Below are positions 50,947-60,344 of a DNA stretch of 64,000 nt, piece after piece (within the stretch, counting starts at the first letter, position 1; each line of letters starts with the position of its first letter). Below the pieces are notes generated by a model. It ran no database searches. It saw only the letters and a list, made by a program, of their open reading frames with translations, and was not told the DNA's origin. Source of the stretch: Mesorhizobium sp. WSM3860. GTDB taxonomy: Bacteria > Pseudomonadota > Alphaproteobacteria > Rhizobiales > Rhizobiaceae. A program made the translations under genes and the position numbers. Location: NCBI RefSeq assembly GCF_002294995.1, contig NZ_NSGF01000012.1, forward strand, positions 1-64,000, written 5' to 3'.

Positions 50947-53046
50947 ATGACCAGAACCTCCGTCTTTCCGACCGCCATCCCGCCGCGGCCCGAGAAACGC
51001 CCCATCTTCGACGTTCATCACGGCATCACCCGCACCGACGACTATGCCTGGATGCGGGCCGCCAACTGGCAGGCGATGTTCAGGGACCCTGCACTGCTCG
51101 ACGGCGCGATCCGCGCTCATCTCGAGGCCGAGAATGCCTACCAGGCAACGCTGATGGCCGACACGGCCGAACTCCGCAGCAAGCTGTTCGCCGAGATGAA
51201 GGGGCGCATCAAGGAGGACGACTCCACCGTGCCGATGAAGGACGGTCCCTACGCCTACGGCTCGTCGTTCAAGCTCGGCGGCGAGCAACCGCGCTACTTC
51301 CGCACGCCGCGCGATGGCGGCATTGAGGAGATCCTGCTCGATGGCGATGCGGAAGCCGAAGGCAAGCCCTATTTCCGTCTTGGCGGATTCGACCATTCGG
51401 CCGACCATCGCAAGCTGCTCTGGGCTTTCGACGACAAGGGCTCGGAATTCTTCGCGCTGCGCGTGCGAGACGTCGCCAGCGGCAAGGAACTCACCGATCT
51501 GATCCCGGATACAGGTGGCGGCGGCGTGTGGAATGCCGGAGACGACGGCTTTTTCTACACCCGCCTGGACGACAGCCACCGCCCGTCAAAAGTGTTCTTC
51601 CACGCGCTTGGCGACAGTCCGGAGAACGACCGGCTGATTTACGAAGAGACAGATGCCGGCTTCTTCATGGATGTCAGCGGCACGCGTTCCAACGACTGGA
51701 TCATGATCGGCATCAACGACCATGAAACCTCCGAATACCGGCTTCTGAGCGCCGACGAGCCGTTCGCCGAGCCGAAGCTGGTGGCGGCGCGCCAGACCGG
51801 CCTGCAATATGATCTGGAGGAAGGCGGTGACGTCTTCTTCATCCTCACCAATGCCGACGGCGCCAAGGACTTCAAGATCATGACCGCGCCGGTCGACGAT
51901 CCGGTGCCGGCCAACTGGAAGGAACTGGTGCCGCACGAGCCCGGCCGGCTGATCCTGTCGGTGCTCGGCTTCAGGCACCACATGGTCAGGCTGGAACGCA
52001 AGGAGGGCCTGCCGCGCATCGTCGTGCGCGATCGGGCAACCGGCGAGGAGCACCTCATTTCCTTCGACGAGGAGGCCTTCTCGCTCGGCCTTTCCGGCTC
52101 CTACGAATACGACACCGAAGTGATGCGCTTCACCTATTCCTCGATGACGACACCGGCACAGGTGTTCGACTACGACATGCGCAGCCGCGAGCGCGTTCTC
52201 TTGAAGACGCAGGAGGTGCCATCGGGCCACGATCCGGAGCATTATGTCACGCGCCGGCTGATGGCGCCGGCTGCCGACGGCGAGCTGGTGCCGATCTCGC
52301 TGATCCACCATCGCGACACGCCGCTTGATGGCTCGGCGCCCTGCCTGCTCTACGGCTACGGCTCCTATGGCATCACGGTTCCCGCCGCCTTCAACACCAA
52401 TTGCCTGTCGCTGGTCGACCGCGGCTTCGTCTACGCCATCGCCCATGTGCGCGGCGGCAAGGACAAGGGCTACGGCTGGTATGACGACGGCAAGCGTCGG
52501 CACAAGATGAACACCTTCACCGATTTCATCGCCTCGGCGCGCCATCTCGTGGCCGAGCGCTACACGTCGCACGATCGCATCGTCGCGCAGGGCGGCTCGG
52601 CCGGCGGTATGCTCATGGGGGCGATCGCCAACATGGCACCCGAAAGCTTCGGCGGCATCGTCGCCGAGGTGCCGTTCGTCGACGTGCTCACCACAATGCT
52701 CGACGCCAGCCTGCCGCTGACGCCGCCGGAATGGCCCGAATGGGGCAATCCGATCGCCTCGGCCGAGGACTACGGGACGATCGCGGCCTATTCGCCCTAC
52801 GACAATGTCGCGGCGCTCGACTATCCGCCGATCCTGGCGCTGGCAGGTCTGACCGACCCGCGCGTCACCTATTGGGAGCCGGCCAAATGGGTGGCGCGAC
52901 TGCGCGACCGCAAGGCGGGCGACAATCCGGTGCTGTTCAAGATTAACATGGAGTCCGGCCATGCCGGCGCCTCGGGCCGGTTCTCGCGCCTGGAGGAGAT
53001 CGCGTATATCTACGCCTTTGCGTTGAAAGTGACCGGCAAGGCCTGA
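50947..53046 (+). CDS. ptrB: Oligopeptidase B (S9A serine peptidase)
   Basis: 699 residues, cytosolic. An N-terminal beta-propeller (about 75-410) gates an alpha/beta hydrolase domain. Catalytic triad Ser551 (GGSAGG), Asp637 (LTDPRV) and His672 (ESGHAG). It cleaves short peptides after basic residues. Length and the YGSYG and HVRGGKDKGYGW motifs match oligopeptidase B rather than prolyl oligopeptidase. The start ATG at 50947 gives the usual N-terminus (PPRPEKRPIFDVHHG). Confidence 0.94.
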   Translation: MTRTSVFPTAIPPRPEKRPIFDVHHGITRTDDYAWMRAANWQAMFRDPALLDGAIRAHLEAENAYQATLMADTAELRSKLFAEMKGRIKEDDSTVPMKDGPYAYGSSFKLGGEQPRYFRTPRDGGIEEILLDGDAEAEGKPYFRLGGFDHSADHRKLLWAFDDKGSEFFALRVRDVASGKELTDLIPDTGGGGVWNAGDDGFFYTRLDDSHRPSKVFFHALGDSPENDRLIYEETDAGFFMDVSGTRSNDWIMIGINDHETSEYRLLSADEPFAEPKLVAARQTGLQYDLEEGGDVFFILTNADGAKDFKIMTAPVDDPVPANWKELVPHEPGRLILSVLGFRHHMVRLERKEGLPRIVVRDRATGEEHLISFDEEAFSLGLSGSYEYDTEVMRFTYSSMTTPAQVFDYDMRSRERVLLKTQEVPSGHDPEHYVTRRLMAPAADGELVPISLIHHRDTPLDGSAPCLLYGYGSYGITVPAAFNTNCLSLVDRGFVYAIAHVRGGKDKGYGWYDDGKRRHKMNTFTDFIASARHLVAERYTSHDRIVAQGGSAGGMLMGAIANMAPESFGGIVAEVPFVDVLTTMLDASLPLTPPEWPEWGNPIASAEDYGTIAAYSPYDNVAALDYPPILALAGLTDPRVTYWEPAKWVARLRDRKAGDNPVLFKINMESGHAGASGRFSRLEEIAYIYAFALKVTGKA

Positions 53047-53146
53047 TTTTTCCCTCGCAATCGCGAGCACCTCGCGCTACGCAATGCGCCGTCGTTTTTG
53101 GTCGCGGCTGTTTCGGGCCGCGCCAACTGTCATTCCAGGGTTCGTC

Positions 53147-53536
53147 ATGCTGCTCGTCGACGTCTATCTCGACAAATCGCCCATCCAGGGCATCGGCGTC
53201 TTCGCCAAACACCGCATTCCAAAGGGCACGTTGATCTGGAAGCTCGATCCAAGGTTCGACCGGCGCATTTCGGTCGACACTTATGAGAACGAAAGCGGCC
53301 CAGTGAAGTCCTACCTCGACCGCTATTCCTATCCGGACAGGCGCGACCGGAATTATATCGTCTTCGAGGCCGACGATGCGCGCTATATGAACCATGCCGA
53401 CGAGCCGAACTGCGACGTCTCCTCGCCAGAGGAAACCTACGCACTGCGCGACATCGCCCCCGGCGAGGAACTGACCTGCGACTACAACCACTTCTTCGAA
53501 AACGGCTTCGATTTTTTGGGCGACCGCCACCCGTAA
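53147..53536 (+). CDS. Stand-alone SET-domain protein
   Basis: 129 residues, almost entirely a SET domain: GIGVFAKHRIPKGTLIW at the start, the NHADEPNC motif that binds S-adenosylmethionine, and a C-terminal DIAPGEELTCDYNHFF with the catalytic tyrosine region. Predicted lysine methyltransferase of an unknown bacterial or host target. A frame starting at 53084 adds 21 basic residues; I prefer 53147. It converges on the fusion gene with a 25-base gap. Confidence 0.85.
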   Translation: MLLVDVYLDKSPIQGIGVFAKHRIPKGTLIWKLDPRFDRRISVDTYENESGPVKSYLDRYSYPDRRDRNYIVFEADDARYMNHADEPNCDVSSPEETYALRDIAPGEELTCDYNHFFENGFDFLGDRHP

Positions 53537-53561
53537 TCGGAGCGACCGCGGTCGAAGCGTC

Positions 53562-56159
53562 TCACGCGGAGAGCAATTCCGGCAAGCGCTCCATGGCCAA
53601 TCTGCCGCGCAGGTGTCGGATGGCGGCTAAGGCTTTGCCGGCGATCATGCCTAAAGCGACCCCGCCGGCGATCGCAAGCAGTTGGAAGCTCGGAGCCGGC
53701 AGCCAGTCTGCGACCGGTGCCATCAAAAGCTCCGGGATGAAGCGATGGACCAGGTAGATGGGGAAAGCCGCGACGGCGACCTGCGTAACCGCCCGCCCCA
53801 CCCCAGCAGGCAGGCGAACACGCGGCAGGTAAAGAAGTGCCGAAAGCGCCGCGAAGATCGTCAAATACTTGACCGTCGTCCCCAGCCAGACCGACTCCCA
53901 AAAGGCTAGATACCCCAATACGGCAGTGGCAAATGCGGTCACGACGAGTTTTCTGGCGGGAGTGTCGGCCAAACCGGCGCACCAGCCGAAGACCGCAAGG
54001 TGGAAGACCCAGTAGATCGCGAAGATCTGGCGGCTGCCTAAGTCCACGAACAATGGGACTGAGAAGCGCGCAGCGGCGGCAAACGCCAATAGTCCGATCG
54101 AGAAGGCAAAGGGTCGAGCCTGGGCGAGCCTGCGTAGAACCGGAACGGCAAAGGCGAGGGCGAAGATCAGAAGCGTCTGCGCATAGGCCTCGATGAACCA
54201 GTAGAGATACGGGATCATCTCGTGACGTTCCGGTTCGGCATAGCCGAAGTTGCCGGTAAGGGTCATCGAGGCCCAGGGCGCCGCCTGCCAGGCGAGGGAG
54301 TAAGCGGCGACTATGAGAAAATAAGGGATGAGGACGCCGATCGCAGGTTTCAGCGCGTGCCGGATCCGACCGGCAAGCAAATGGACAGCCTGGAAACGCG
54401 CAAGGCTGTAGCCGACAAGCAGCATCATGATGCCGGAGCCGCCCGGGATAGGCCACAGCGTCTCGTGATGCACGACCACTAGCAGGATGGCGAAGGCCCT
54501 CAGCACGATGTCGACAGGCGTCCAGTTTGCCTGGTCCCGCATGAAACGCCGTTCCGCCGAATGAAGATTTGTCAGGTCTCCAACGCTTAGCCGTTCCCAG
54601 CCGTCCGGTGGTTCCAAGCCGAGCCGTTCGAGTTCCAGAGCCAATTGCAGAAAGCGAAGGGAATCTCCGCCAAGGGAGACAAAGCTGTCAGTGCGGCCGA
54701 CCGGAAGCGGATAGAACACGCGGGCATAGGCTCCAGGCACGCCGCCACATTCGGAGCGGATTTCCGCCCGTCCCAGCAACATCTCGCGCTGCAGGCAGCT
54801 ATAGTCGATCTTGCCCGAGGCTAGCCTGGGAAAGTCGCCGCGCGTCGAAACTCGAACCAGATTGGCGGGCAAGCGGCTGACTTCGGCCAGGATACGCTGT
54901 GCCCTGCCCGCCGAGCCGGCGCCGATCACATAGGCCTGCAGGCCTCGATCGTCGCCAAGCACCGCGGCCGCAATGCCCGCCCGCTCCAGCGCCTGCTCCA
55001 TGATATCGAAGCCGATCCGGAGGCCGGCAATCTTGGCAAAGCGGCTCTTGCGCCCGACGATGCGGAAGAAACCGTGCTCGTCCTGGACGGCAATATCGCC
55101 GGTGTTCAGGATCTCGACCTCAGCCCCGCGCACCAGATCACAACGCTGCTCGGCGTAACCCATCATGACGTTCGGGCCGCGATAGACAAGTTCTCCCGGG
55201 ATGCCGGACCGGCTGACCGGCTTCCCCTTGTCGTCGACAATGCCGAGGCTGCCGCCTGGGATCGCGACACCGATCCGCTCCTCCCGGTCGCAAAGGCTCT
55301 CCGGCGGCACGAAGGCAATACGCGCCGTCGCCTCGGTTTGACCATACATGACGAAGAAGCGCCCACCCATGGCGCGCATGTGGTCCCGGTACAGGCGGAT
55401 GACGTCGGGGCTGAGCTGTCCACCCGCCACCGTCATCATGCGCAAAGCCTTGAGCTTAGCGTCGCGGAAACGCATCCTTTCCAGGAGTTCGTAGGAATAC
55501 GGGACGCCGGACAGATTGGTGCAGCCCCCGTCGGCGATTGTCTGAAGGAAATCGCCGTCCATGACCGAAACACCGGGGAAGAGGATGCTGCCGCCGGCAA
55601 TCAGATGCGAATTGAGGACCGACAGTCCGTAGGAATAGTGCAGCGGCAGCATGAGAGCGGCCCTGTCGGCGGACGAGAGTTCGAGATAGGTCGTGATCGC
55701 GCGCGCATTGGCTTCGAGATTGGCATAGGACAGCCTGACCGCCTTGGCGGCGCCCGAACTGCCGGACGTCATCAGCAGCAGCGCGAGATCGGGATGCAGC
55801 GGCTCAGTGTCTCTCGCGGGCCAAGCTTCCTTCACGAGACGCCAGCGGCCATCGGCCGGACGGTAGGTGAAATCCGGCCGGAAGGCCGCCAGGAAATCGT
55901 CCCAGACCCTTCTGTCGCAAGGCGGCAGCATGGCCACCGCATGACCCGCCCGCAGGGCTCCAAGATAGGCGGCGACCGCATGCTCGGAGGGTTCCGCTGA
56001 AATAGCCACGAGCTGCTTTCCCTCATGCCCCAGCCGCGTGGCGAAGTGCTGCGCAAGCTCGTCGAGCTCCGCATAGGACAGGCTGCGCCCGCCGACAAAG
56101 AGAAGTGCGGCGCGCTGCTCGCCGCGAGCGAATTCAGACACAAGATCGAGAGAGTGCAT
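53562..56159 (-). CDS. Adenylation domain-carrier-membrane acyltransferase fusion protein
   Basis: 865 residues in three parts. (1) AMP-forming adenylation domain, about 1-455: phosphate loop TSGSSG (131-136), YGQTEAT, NTGDI, GRKSRFAKIAG and the catalytic lysine in LASGKID (Lys450). (2) A carrier-protein-like domain, about 465-535, with SLGGDSLRF; Ser500 is the expected phosphopantetheine site. (3) A membrane acyltransferase-3-like domain, about 550-850, with ten or so helices, RAFAILLVVVHHE (His564, His565) and the terminal FPIYLVHR. It should activate an acid, hold it as thioester and pass it to an extracytoplasmic acceptor, combining roles of DltA, DltC and a membrane transferase. The substrate is unknown. 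ATG at 56159 (a TTG is two codons earlier). Confidence 0.85.
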   Translation of the reverse strand: MHSLDLVSEFARGEQRAALLFVGGRSLSYAELDELAQHFATRLGHEGKQLVAISAEPSEHAVAAYLGALRAGHAVAMLPPCDRRVWDDFLAAFRPDFTYRPADGRWRLVKEAWPARDTEPLHPDLALLLMTSGSSGAAKAVRLSYANLEANARAITTYLELSSADRAALMLPLHYSYGLSVLNSHLIAGGSILFPGVSVMDGDFLQTIADGGCTNLSGVPYSYELLERMRFRDAKLKALRMMTVAGGQLSPDVIRLYRDHMRAMGGRFFVMYGQTEATARIAFVPPESLCDREERIGVAIPGGSLGIVDDKGKPVSRSGIPGELVYRGPNVMMGYAEQRCDLVRGAEVEILNTGDIAVQDEHGFFRIVGRKSRFAKIAGLRIGFDIMEQALERAGIAAAVLGDDRGLQAYVIGAGSAGRAQRILAEVSRLPANLVRVSTRGDFPRLASGKIDYSCLQREMLLGRAEIRSECGGVPGAYARVFYPLPVGRTDSFVSLGGDSLRFLQLALELERLGLEPPDGWERLSVGDLTNLHSAERRFMRDQANWTPVDIVLRAFAILLVVVHHETLWPIPGGSGIMMLLVGYSLARFQAVHLLAGRIRHALKPAIGVLIPYFLIVAAYSLAWQAAPWASMTLTGNFGYAEPERHEMIPYLYWFIEAYAQTLLIFALAFAVPVLRRLAQARPFAFSIGLLAFAAAARFSVPLFVDLGSRQIFAIYWVFHLAVFGWCAGLADTPARKLVVTAFATAVLGYLAFWESVWLGTTVKYLTIFAALSALLYLPRVRLPAGVGRAVTQVAVAAFPIYLVHRFIPELLMAPVADWLPAPSFQLLAIAGGVALGMIAGKALAAIRHLRGRLAMERLPELLSA

Positions 56160-56289
56160 GGGCAAGCTTCGGTCCGCCTGGAAACTGGCCGAAGCGCGTA
56201 TGATACATGACTATTAAAGTCAACTAATACGGACTTGAAACACCACAGGCACATCGCACCGATGATGTCGCACAGCCGATATGCGTCGG

Positions 56290-57234
56290 TCAGCTCGCCG
56301 GCTTGCGCGCCGGATAGCCGTTGGGATGCGGCGGGACGGCCTTCAGATACGCCGCGATCGCGGCGCGGTCGTCGGCCGTCAACTGAGCTATGTTGCGCTG
56401 CACGTCGACCATGGCGCCGCCGACGGAATCGAAATCCGGCGTGAAGCCGGTTTCGAGATAGTTGGCGATGTCGGCCTCCGACCAGTCCTTGGTGCCGCCC
56501 TGCGGGGTGATATTGGGCACCACGCCCGAGCCTTCGGCAGCCACGGCTCCCGCCAGCCATTGGGCCTTCTTGACGCCGCCGACAAAGTCGCGCGGCGTAT
56601 GGCATTCGCCGCAATGGCCGGGGCCCTCGACCAGATAGCGGCCGGCCAGTACCTTGTCGGGCTCGCCATCGGGCAAGGCAATGACTGGTTCAGGGCTGAC
56701 ATAGAGCCGCTTCCAGAGACCAATGCCGCGACGGATGCTGAAGGGGAAGGAGAGTTTGTGGCCGGGCGCCTTGCCGGCGACCGCCGGCAACGTCTTCATG
56801 AAGGCATAGAGGTCGGCGACATCGGCCGGCTTCATGCGAGCATATGAGGCATAGGGGAAGGCCGGATAAAAATGCTCGCCGGAGGGCGAAATGCCCTTCA
56901 GCATCGCATTGGCGAAGTCCTCCTCGCTCCAGGCGCCGATGCCGTCCTTCTGATCCTGCGAGATGTTGGGCGGCACGAAGGTGCCGAACGGCGTCTTCAG
57001 CTCCAGCCCGCCGGCAAGCTCCAGGCGGGCATCACCCTTGGACCCCGGTTTGGCGTGGCAGGACGTGCAGCCGCCGACAAAGAAGATGCGCTTGCCTTTC
57101 GCAGCATCACCGGGCCCGAGCTGCGCCACGGTCGCGGCATCAAGTCTGACGGGCGCTGACAACGCCCAGCCGGCGACCGCGCCGGCGCCGCCCAGCACGG
57201 CGACGGCGCCGACGAGCTTCTTCAGCCAGGCCAT
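56290..57234 (-). CDS. Membrane-anchored diheme c-type cytochrome
   Basis: 314 residues. One N-terminal anchor (about 5-25) and two cytochrome c domains with CTSCH (56-60) and CGECH (208-212). Likely distal methionines are present in the SYARMKPADV and VGGAMVDV stretches. Layout resembles cytochrome subunits of alcohol or gluconate dehydrogenases, but no dehydrogenase gene is adjacent. It follows the cytochrome c556-like gene after 9 bases, so both form an operon and probably exchange electrons in the periplasm. Heme attachment needs the ccm system at 25-29 kb. Confidence 0.9.
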   Translation of the reverse strand: MAWLKKLVGAVAVLGGAGAVAGWALSAPVRLDAATVAQLGPGDAAKGKRIFFVGGCTSCHAKPGSKGDARLELAGGLELKTPFGTFVPPNISQDQKDGIGAWSEEDFANAMLKGISPSGEHFYPAFPYASYARMKPADVADLYAFMKTLPAVAGKAPGHKLSFPFSIRRGIGLWKRLYVSPEPVIALPDGEPDKVLAGRYLVEGPGHCGECHTPRDFVGGVKKAQWLAGAVAAEGSGVVPNITPQGGTKDWSEADIANYLETGFTPDFDSVGGAMVDVQRNIAQLTADDRAAIAAYLKAVPPHPNGYPARKPAS

Positions 57235-57243
57235 GGCGGGAGA

Positions 57244-57681
57244 TCAGCTCTTCTTCATCCTGTAGGTCTGGTGGCAGGCGCCGCAGTCGCCGCCGATCGT
57301 GTTGAACTGCGCCTTCAGCGCATCGACATCACCCGGCGGCGACGCCACTGCGGCCTTGACGTCGGCCAGGAACTTGTCCCCGGCCGCCTTGAAGCCCGAC
57401 ATGTCTTCCCAGATCTTCGGCGCCGCCGTGGTGTCGCCCTTGTCGCTGCCGGCCGGGAAAAGTTTCTCGGCATCGAATTTCTCGGCATTGGCCTGCAGCG
57501 CCTGCAGCGCCGTCAGCACAGCGGCGGCGTCGAAAGCCTCCTCGCCTTTGACGACCTTGGACAATTGGCCGGCGAGCTTGCCGCGTTCCTTCATCAGGGC
57601 CTGGCGATCCTTGATCGGGTCGGCATAAGCGGCCGAGCCGGCAAAGGCGAGCAAAGAGATGGCGATGACAAGCTTTCTCAT
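57244..57681 (-). CDS. Cytochrome c556 / c' family protein
   Basis: 145 residues with a signal peptide ending AYA (residue 20). A four-helix cytochrome c' fold is predicted, with Met30 (RQALMKER) in the position of the distal ligand and the single heme motif CGACH (133-137) at the C-terminus, followed by QTYRMKK. It acts as a small periplasmic electron carrier or NO-binding protein. First gene of an operon with the diheme cytochrome. Confidence 0.9.
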   Translation of the reverse strand: MRKLVIAISLLAFAGSAAYADPIKDRQALMKERGKLAGQLSKVVKGEEAFDAAAVLTALQALQANAEKFDAEKLFPAGSDKGDTTAAPKIWEDMSGFKAAGDKFLADVKAAVASPPGDVDALKAQFNTIGGDCGACHQTYRMKKS

Positions 57682-57801
57682 TCAATTGGCTCCATGGTGA
57701 AGAGAGTTCGCGACTAGACGTTAACGGGCGTCGCAGTGGAATTATTCCCTCCGCGCGGCAACGATTTTCTGGACTGGAATGGCCCTCCTGCGCCGGCAAA
57801 A

Positions 57802-57828
57802 GAAAAGCCCCGGTCATGCCGGGGCTTT
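57802..57828 (-). terminator. Rho-independent terminator of the superoxide dismutase gene
   Basis: AAAAGCCCCGG pairs with CCGGGGCTTTT around a 5-base loop, with T-rich sequence beyond it on the minus strand, 14 bases after the stop codon at 57842. Confidence 0.9.
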
Positions 57829-57841
57829 TCGCAGAGGTCGA

Positions 57842-58444
57842 TCAAGCTTTCGCCTTCTCGTAGAGTTCCAGGACATAGTCCCAGTTGATCAGGCTGTCGA
57901 CGAAGGCCTCGAGATATTTCGGCCGCGCGTTGCGGTAGTCGATGTAATAGGAGTGCTCCCAGACGTCGACGCCGAGGATCGGCGAAGCGCCATGGACCAG
58001 CGGGTTCTCGCCATTTGGGGTCTTCGAGATCGCGAGCTTGCCATCCTTGACCGAAAGCCATGCCCAGCCGGAGCCGAACTGGGTGGTGCCGGCGGCGACG
58101 AAGTCGGCCTTGAACTTATCGTAGCCGCCGAGATCGGCATCGACGGCCTTCTGCAGCGCGCCCGGCAGCTTGTTGCCGCCGCCGCCCTTCTTCATCCATT
58201 TCCAGAAATGGATGTGGTTGTAGTGCTGGGCGGCATTGTTGAAGAGCCCGGCATTCTTGCCGAAGGACTGCTTCACGACCTCTTCGACCGACAGGTCGCC
58301 CATTCCAGCCTCGGCGGCCAGCTTATTGCCGTTGTCGACATAGGCTTTGTGGTGCTTGTCGTGGTGATACTCCAGCGTCTCCTTCGACATGTAAGGCTGC
58401 AGGGCCTCATAGTCGTAGGGCAAAGCGGGCAACTCAAAAGCCAT
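57842..58444 (-). CDS. sodB: Superoxide dismutase (Fe/Mn type)
   Basis: 200 residues, cytosolic. Metal ligands are His27 (EYHHDKHH), His77 (YNHIHFW), Asp160 and His164 (DVWEHSYYIDY). Gln73 in NNAAQ is the Fe-type second-shell glutamine, so iron is favoured, though rhizobial SodB proteins are reported to work with either metal. Converts superoxide to peroxide and oxygen. Monocistronic with a terminator at 57802-57828. Confidence 0.95.
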   Translation of the reverse strand: MAFELPALPYDYEALQPYMSKETLEYHHDKHHKAYVDNGNKLAAEAGMGDLSVEEVVKQSFGKNAGLFNNAAQHYNHIHFWKWMKKGGGGNKLPGALQKAVDADLGGYDKFKADFVAAGTTQFGSGWAWLSVKDGKLAISKTPNGENPLVHGASPILGVDVWEHSYYIDYRNARPKYLEAFVDSLINWDYVLELYEKAKA

Positions 58445-58551
58445 GGATGGTACTCCCTCAGGAAAAAGTCCGGTGCAACTACCGGACTAAGATAGGTCTG
58501 GAATGGGTTGGGGCAACTCCGGAATGGAGCGCCGATCGCCTTTTTATCCGC

Positions 58552-59430
58552 TCAGGCGGCGGAAGTCGAATGCGCCCAATCCCAATAGAGCTCGCGCGCC
58601 TTCTTGGCGACCGGCCCGGGCTGAAGGTCGCGGTCCTCGATGCGGGTGATCGGCACCACCTTGGAATGGTTGCCGGTCGAGAAGATCTCGTCCGCCTCGA
58701 GAAATTCGCGGATCGACAGCGTCTTCTCGGTGGTCTTGAAGCCGTAGTCGGCGAGCAGGCTGATCGTGCGCGAACGGGTGATGCCGGAGAGGAACGTGCC
58801 GTTCGCCGCCGGCGTCATCACGTGGCCGTCCTTGACCAGGAAGATGTTGGAGGTGCCGGTCTCGGCGACATTGCCCAGCATATCCAGCACCAGCGCGTTA
58901 TCGAAGCCGCGCATCTTGGCCTCGAGGATGGCGCGGCCGTTGTTGGGATAGAGGCAGCCGGCCTTGGCGTTGGTCGGCATGGTCTCGATGGTCGGCCGCC
59001 GGAACGGCGAGAGGCCGATCGAAAAGCCCGAAGGTGGAATCATCGGCGACTCGTAAAGGCAGAGACAGAAGCGGGTCGAGGACGGGTCGGCCGGCACGCC
59101 CATATAGCCGCCATGCTCGGCCCAGTACATCGGCCTGATATAGACGGCGGTCTTGCCGTCGAATTTCTTCAGGCCGTCCCAGGTCAGCCCGACGATCTGC
59201 TCCATCGTCATGGATGGCTTCAGGCCGAGCGCGATCGCCGAGGCGTTGACGCGCGCGGCGTGGCGATCGAGGTCGGGCGCCACGCCTTCGAACCAGCGGG
59301 CGCCGTCGAACACACTGGTGCCCAGCCACATGGCGTGGCTGCGCGGTCCCAGAATGGCGACATTGCCCTCGTACCAGTCGCCGTCCACATAGGTCCATGT
59401 CGCGGACTGCGCCGCTGCCGCCAGTGTCAT
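58552..59430 (-). CDS. Branched-chain amino acid aminotransferase (class IV)
   Basis: 292 residues of the fold-type IV PLP aminotransferases. The PLP lysine is Lys156 in TNAKAGCLYPN, followed by the conserved Glu in VAETGTSNIF and the GITRS loop. It transfers amino groups between branched-chain amino acids and 2-oxoglutarate. Length matches the short BCAT forms of rhizobia; genomes of this group usually carry paralogues, so a D-amino acid or other role is possible. ATG at 59430. Confidence 0.85.
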   Translation of the reverse strand: MTLAAAAQSATWTYVDGDWYEGNVAILGPRSHAMWLGTSVFDGARWFEGVAPDLDRHAARVNASAIALGLKPSMTMEQIVGLTWDGLKKFDGKTAVYIRPMYWAEHGGYMGVPADPSSTRFCLCLYESPMIPPSGFSIGLSPFRRPTIETMPTNAKAGCLYPNNGRAILEAKMRGFDNALVLDMLGNVAETGTSNIFLVKDGHVMTPAANGTFLSGITRSRTISLLADYGFKTTEKTLSIREFLEADEIFSTGNHSKVVPITRIEDRDLQPGPVAKKARELYWDWAHSTSAA

Positions 59431-59527
59431 CGTTTGCCGTCCGTATGGATGATTTCAGGCAGCCATAGGACGATGCTTTGACGGCCGGCGTCAACCGACA
59501 TCGGAAAAAATCCTTGAGGCCAGAGGC

Positions 59528-59630
59528 ACTTAAAGCGCGGCGCACCGAAGGGGATGGGTGATGCGTTTTAAGTTTTTGTCTTATGCAATCCTTTCCCAAA
59601 ACCGCTGCCCACTTTTGGGCGACATGCATT
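59528..59630. repeat. Mosaic intergenic repeat
   Basis: ACTTAAAGCGC (59528 onward) and GCGTTTTAAGT (to 59573) are inverted copies with one mismatch. A second module follows: TTATGCAATCCTTTCCCAAA, CCGCTGCCCACTTTTGGGCG and ACATGCATT. It is the type of element that also occurs at 22411-22531, with shorter fragments near 41009-41056 and 45037-45066. Confidence 0.7.
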
Positions 59631-59681
59631 AGCCGCAATCAGCGCTTGCGCGGCAAGGCCGCGCGCCGCAAAACTCTCCCT

Positions 59682-60344
59682 ATGCATCATGCAGCCTATG
59701 TCTTCGACGCCTATGGCACGTTGTTCGACGTGCACGCCGCCGTGCGCCGTCATGCCGGCGAGATCGGGCCGGACGGCCAGCTTCTCTCCGAAATCTGGCG
59801 CGCCAAGCAGCTCGAATATTCCTGGGTGCGGACGCTGATGGGCGCCTACGCCGATTTCTGGCAACTGACCGAGCAGGCGCTGGACTTCGCGCTGCGCAAG
59901 GTGCCGTCGGCCGATCCGGCGCTAAGGGCAAGGCTGCTGGAAGCCTATTGGCGGCTCGACTGCTATCCGGAAGTGCCGGCGGTATTGAAGGCGCTGAAAG
60001 CAGCGGGCGCGAAGCTCGCGATCCTGTCCAACGGCTCGCCGGAAATGTTGCGGGCGGCGGTGAAATCGGCCGCCCTCGACCAGATCCTCGACGACGTCTT
60101 CTCGGTCGACGAGATCAAGCGCTTCAAGACCGACCCTTCGGTCTACGATATGGTGGTCACCGGCTGGCGGCTCTATCCGGGGGCGGTGTCGTTCCAGTCC
60201 TCCAACCGCTGGGACGTCGCGGGCGCCGCCAGATTCGGCTTCCGCACCGTCTGGATCAATCGCGCCAATCAGCCCGACGAATACCGGGACTTTCCGCCGG
60301 GGCTGATCCTGCCCTCGCTCGAAGGCCTTCTGGCAGAGGTTTGA
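59682..60344 (+). CDS. L-2-haloacid dehalogenase-like HAD hydrolase
   Basis: 220 residues. HAD motifs: nucleophile Asp9 (VFDAYGTLFD), LSNGSP, the lysine in RFKTDP and the acidic-loop region SSNRWDVAGA. The SNxWD and helical cap sequence are those of type II (S)-2-haloacid dehalogenases, which release halide from 2-haloacids by an ester intermediate. The natural substrate may differ. The ATG at 59682 starts the fold. Confidence 0.9.
   Translation: MHHAAYVFDAYGTLFDVHAAVRRHAGEIGPDGQLLSEIWRAKQLEYSWVRTLMGAYADFWQLTEQALDFALRKVPSADPALRARLLEAYWRLDCYPEVPAVLKALKAAGAKLAILSNGSPEMLRAAVKSAALDQILDDVFSVDEIKRFKTDPSVYDMVVTGWRLYPGAVSFQSSNRWDVAGAARFGFRTVWINRANQPDEYRDFPPGLILPSLEGLLAEV

Noticed and set aside
57842..58444. 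Manganese-only superoxide dismutase
   Set aside because: Gln73 in the NNAAQ motif is the iron-type second-shell residue; metal use cannot be settled, so I call it Fe/Mn type.
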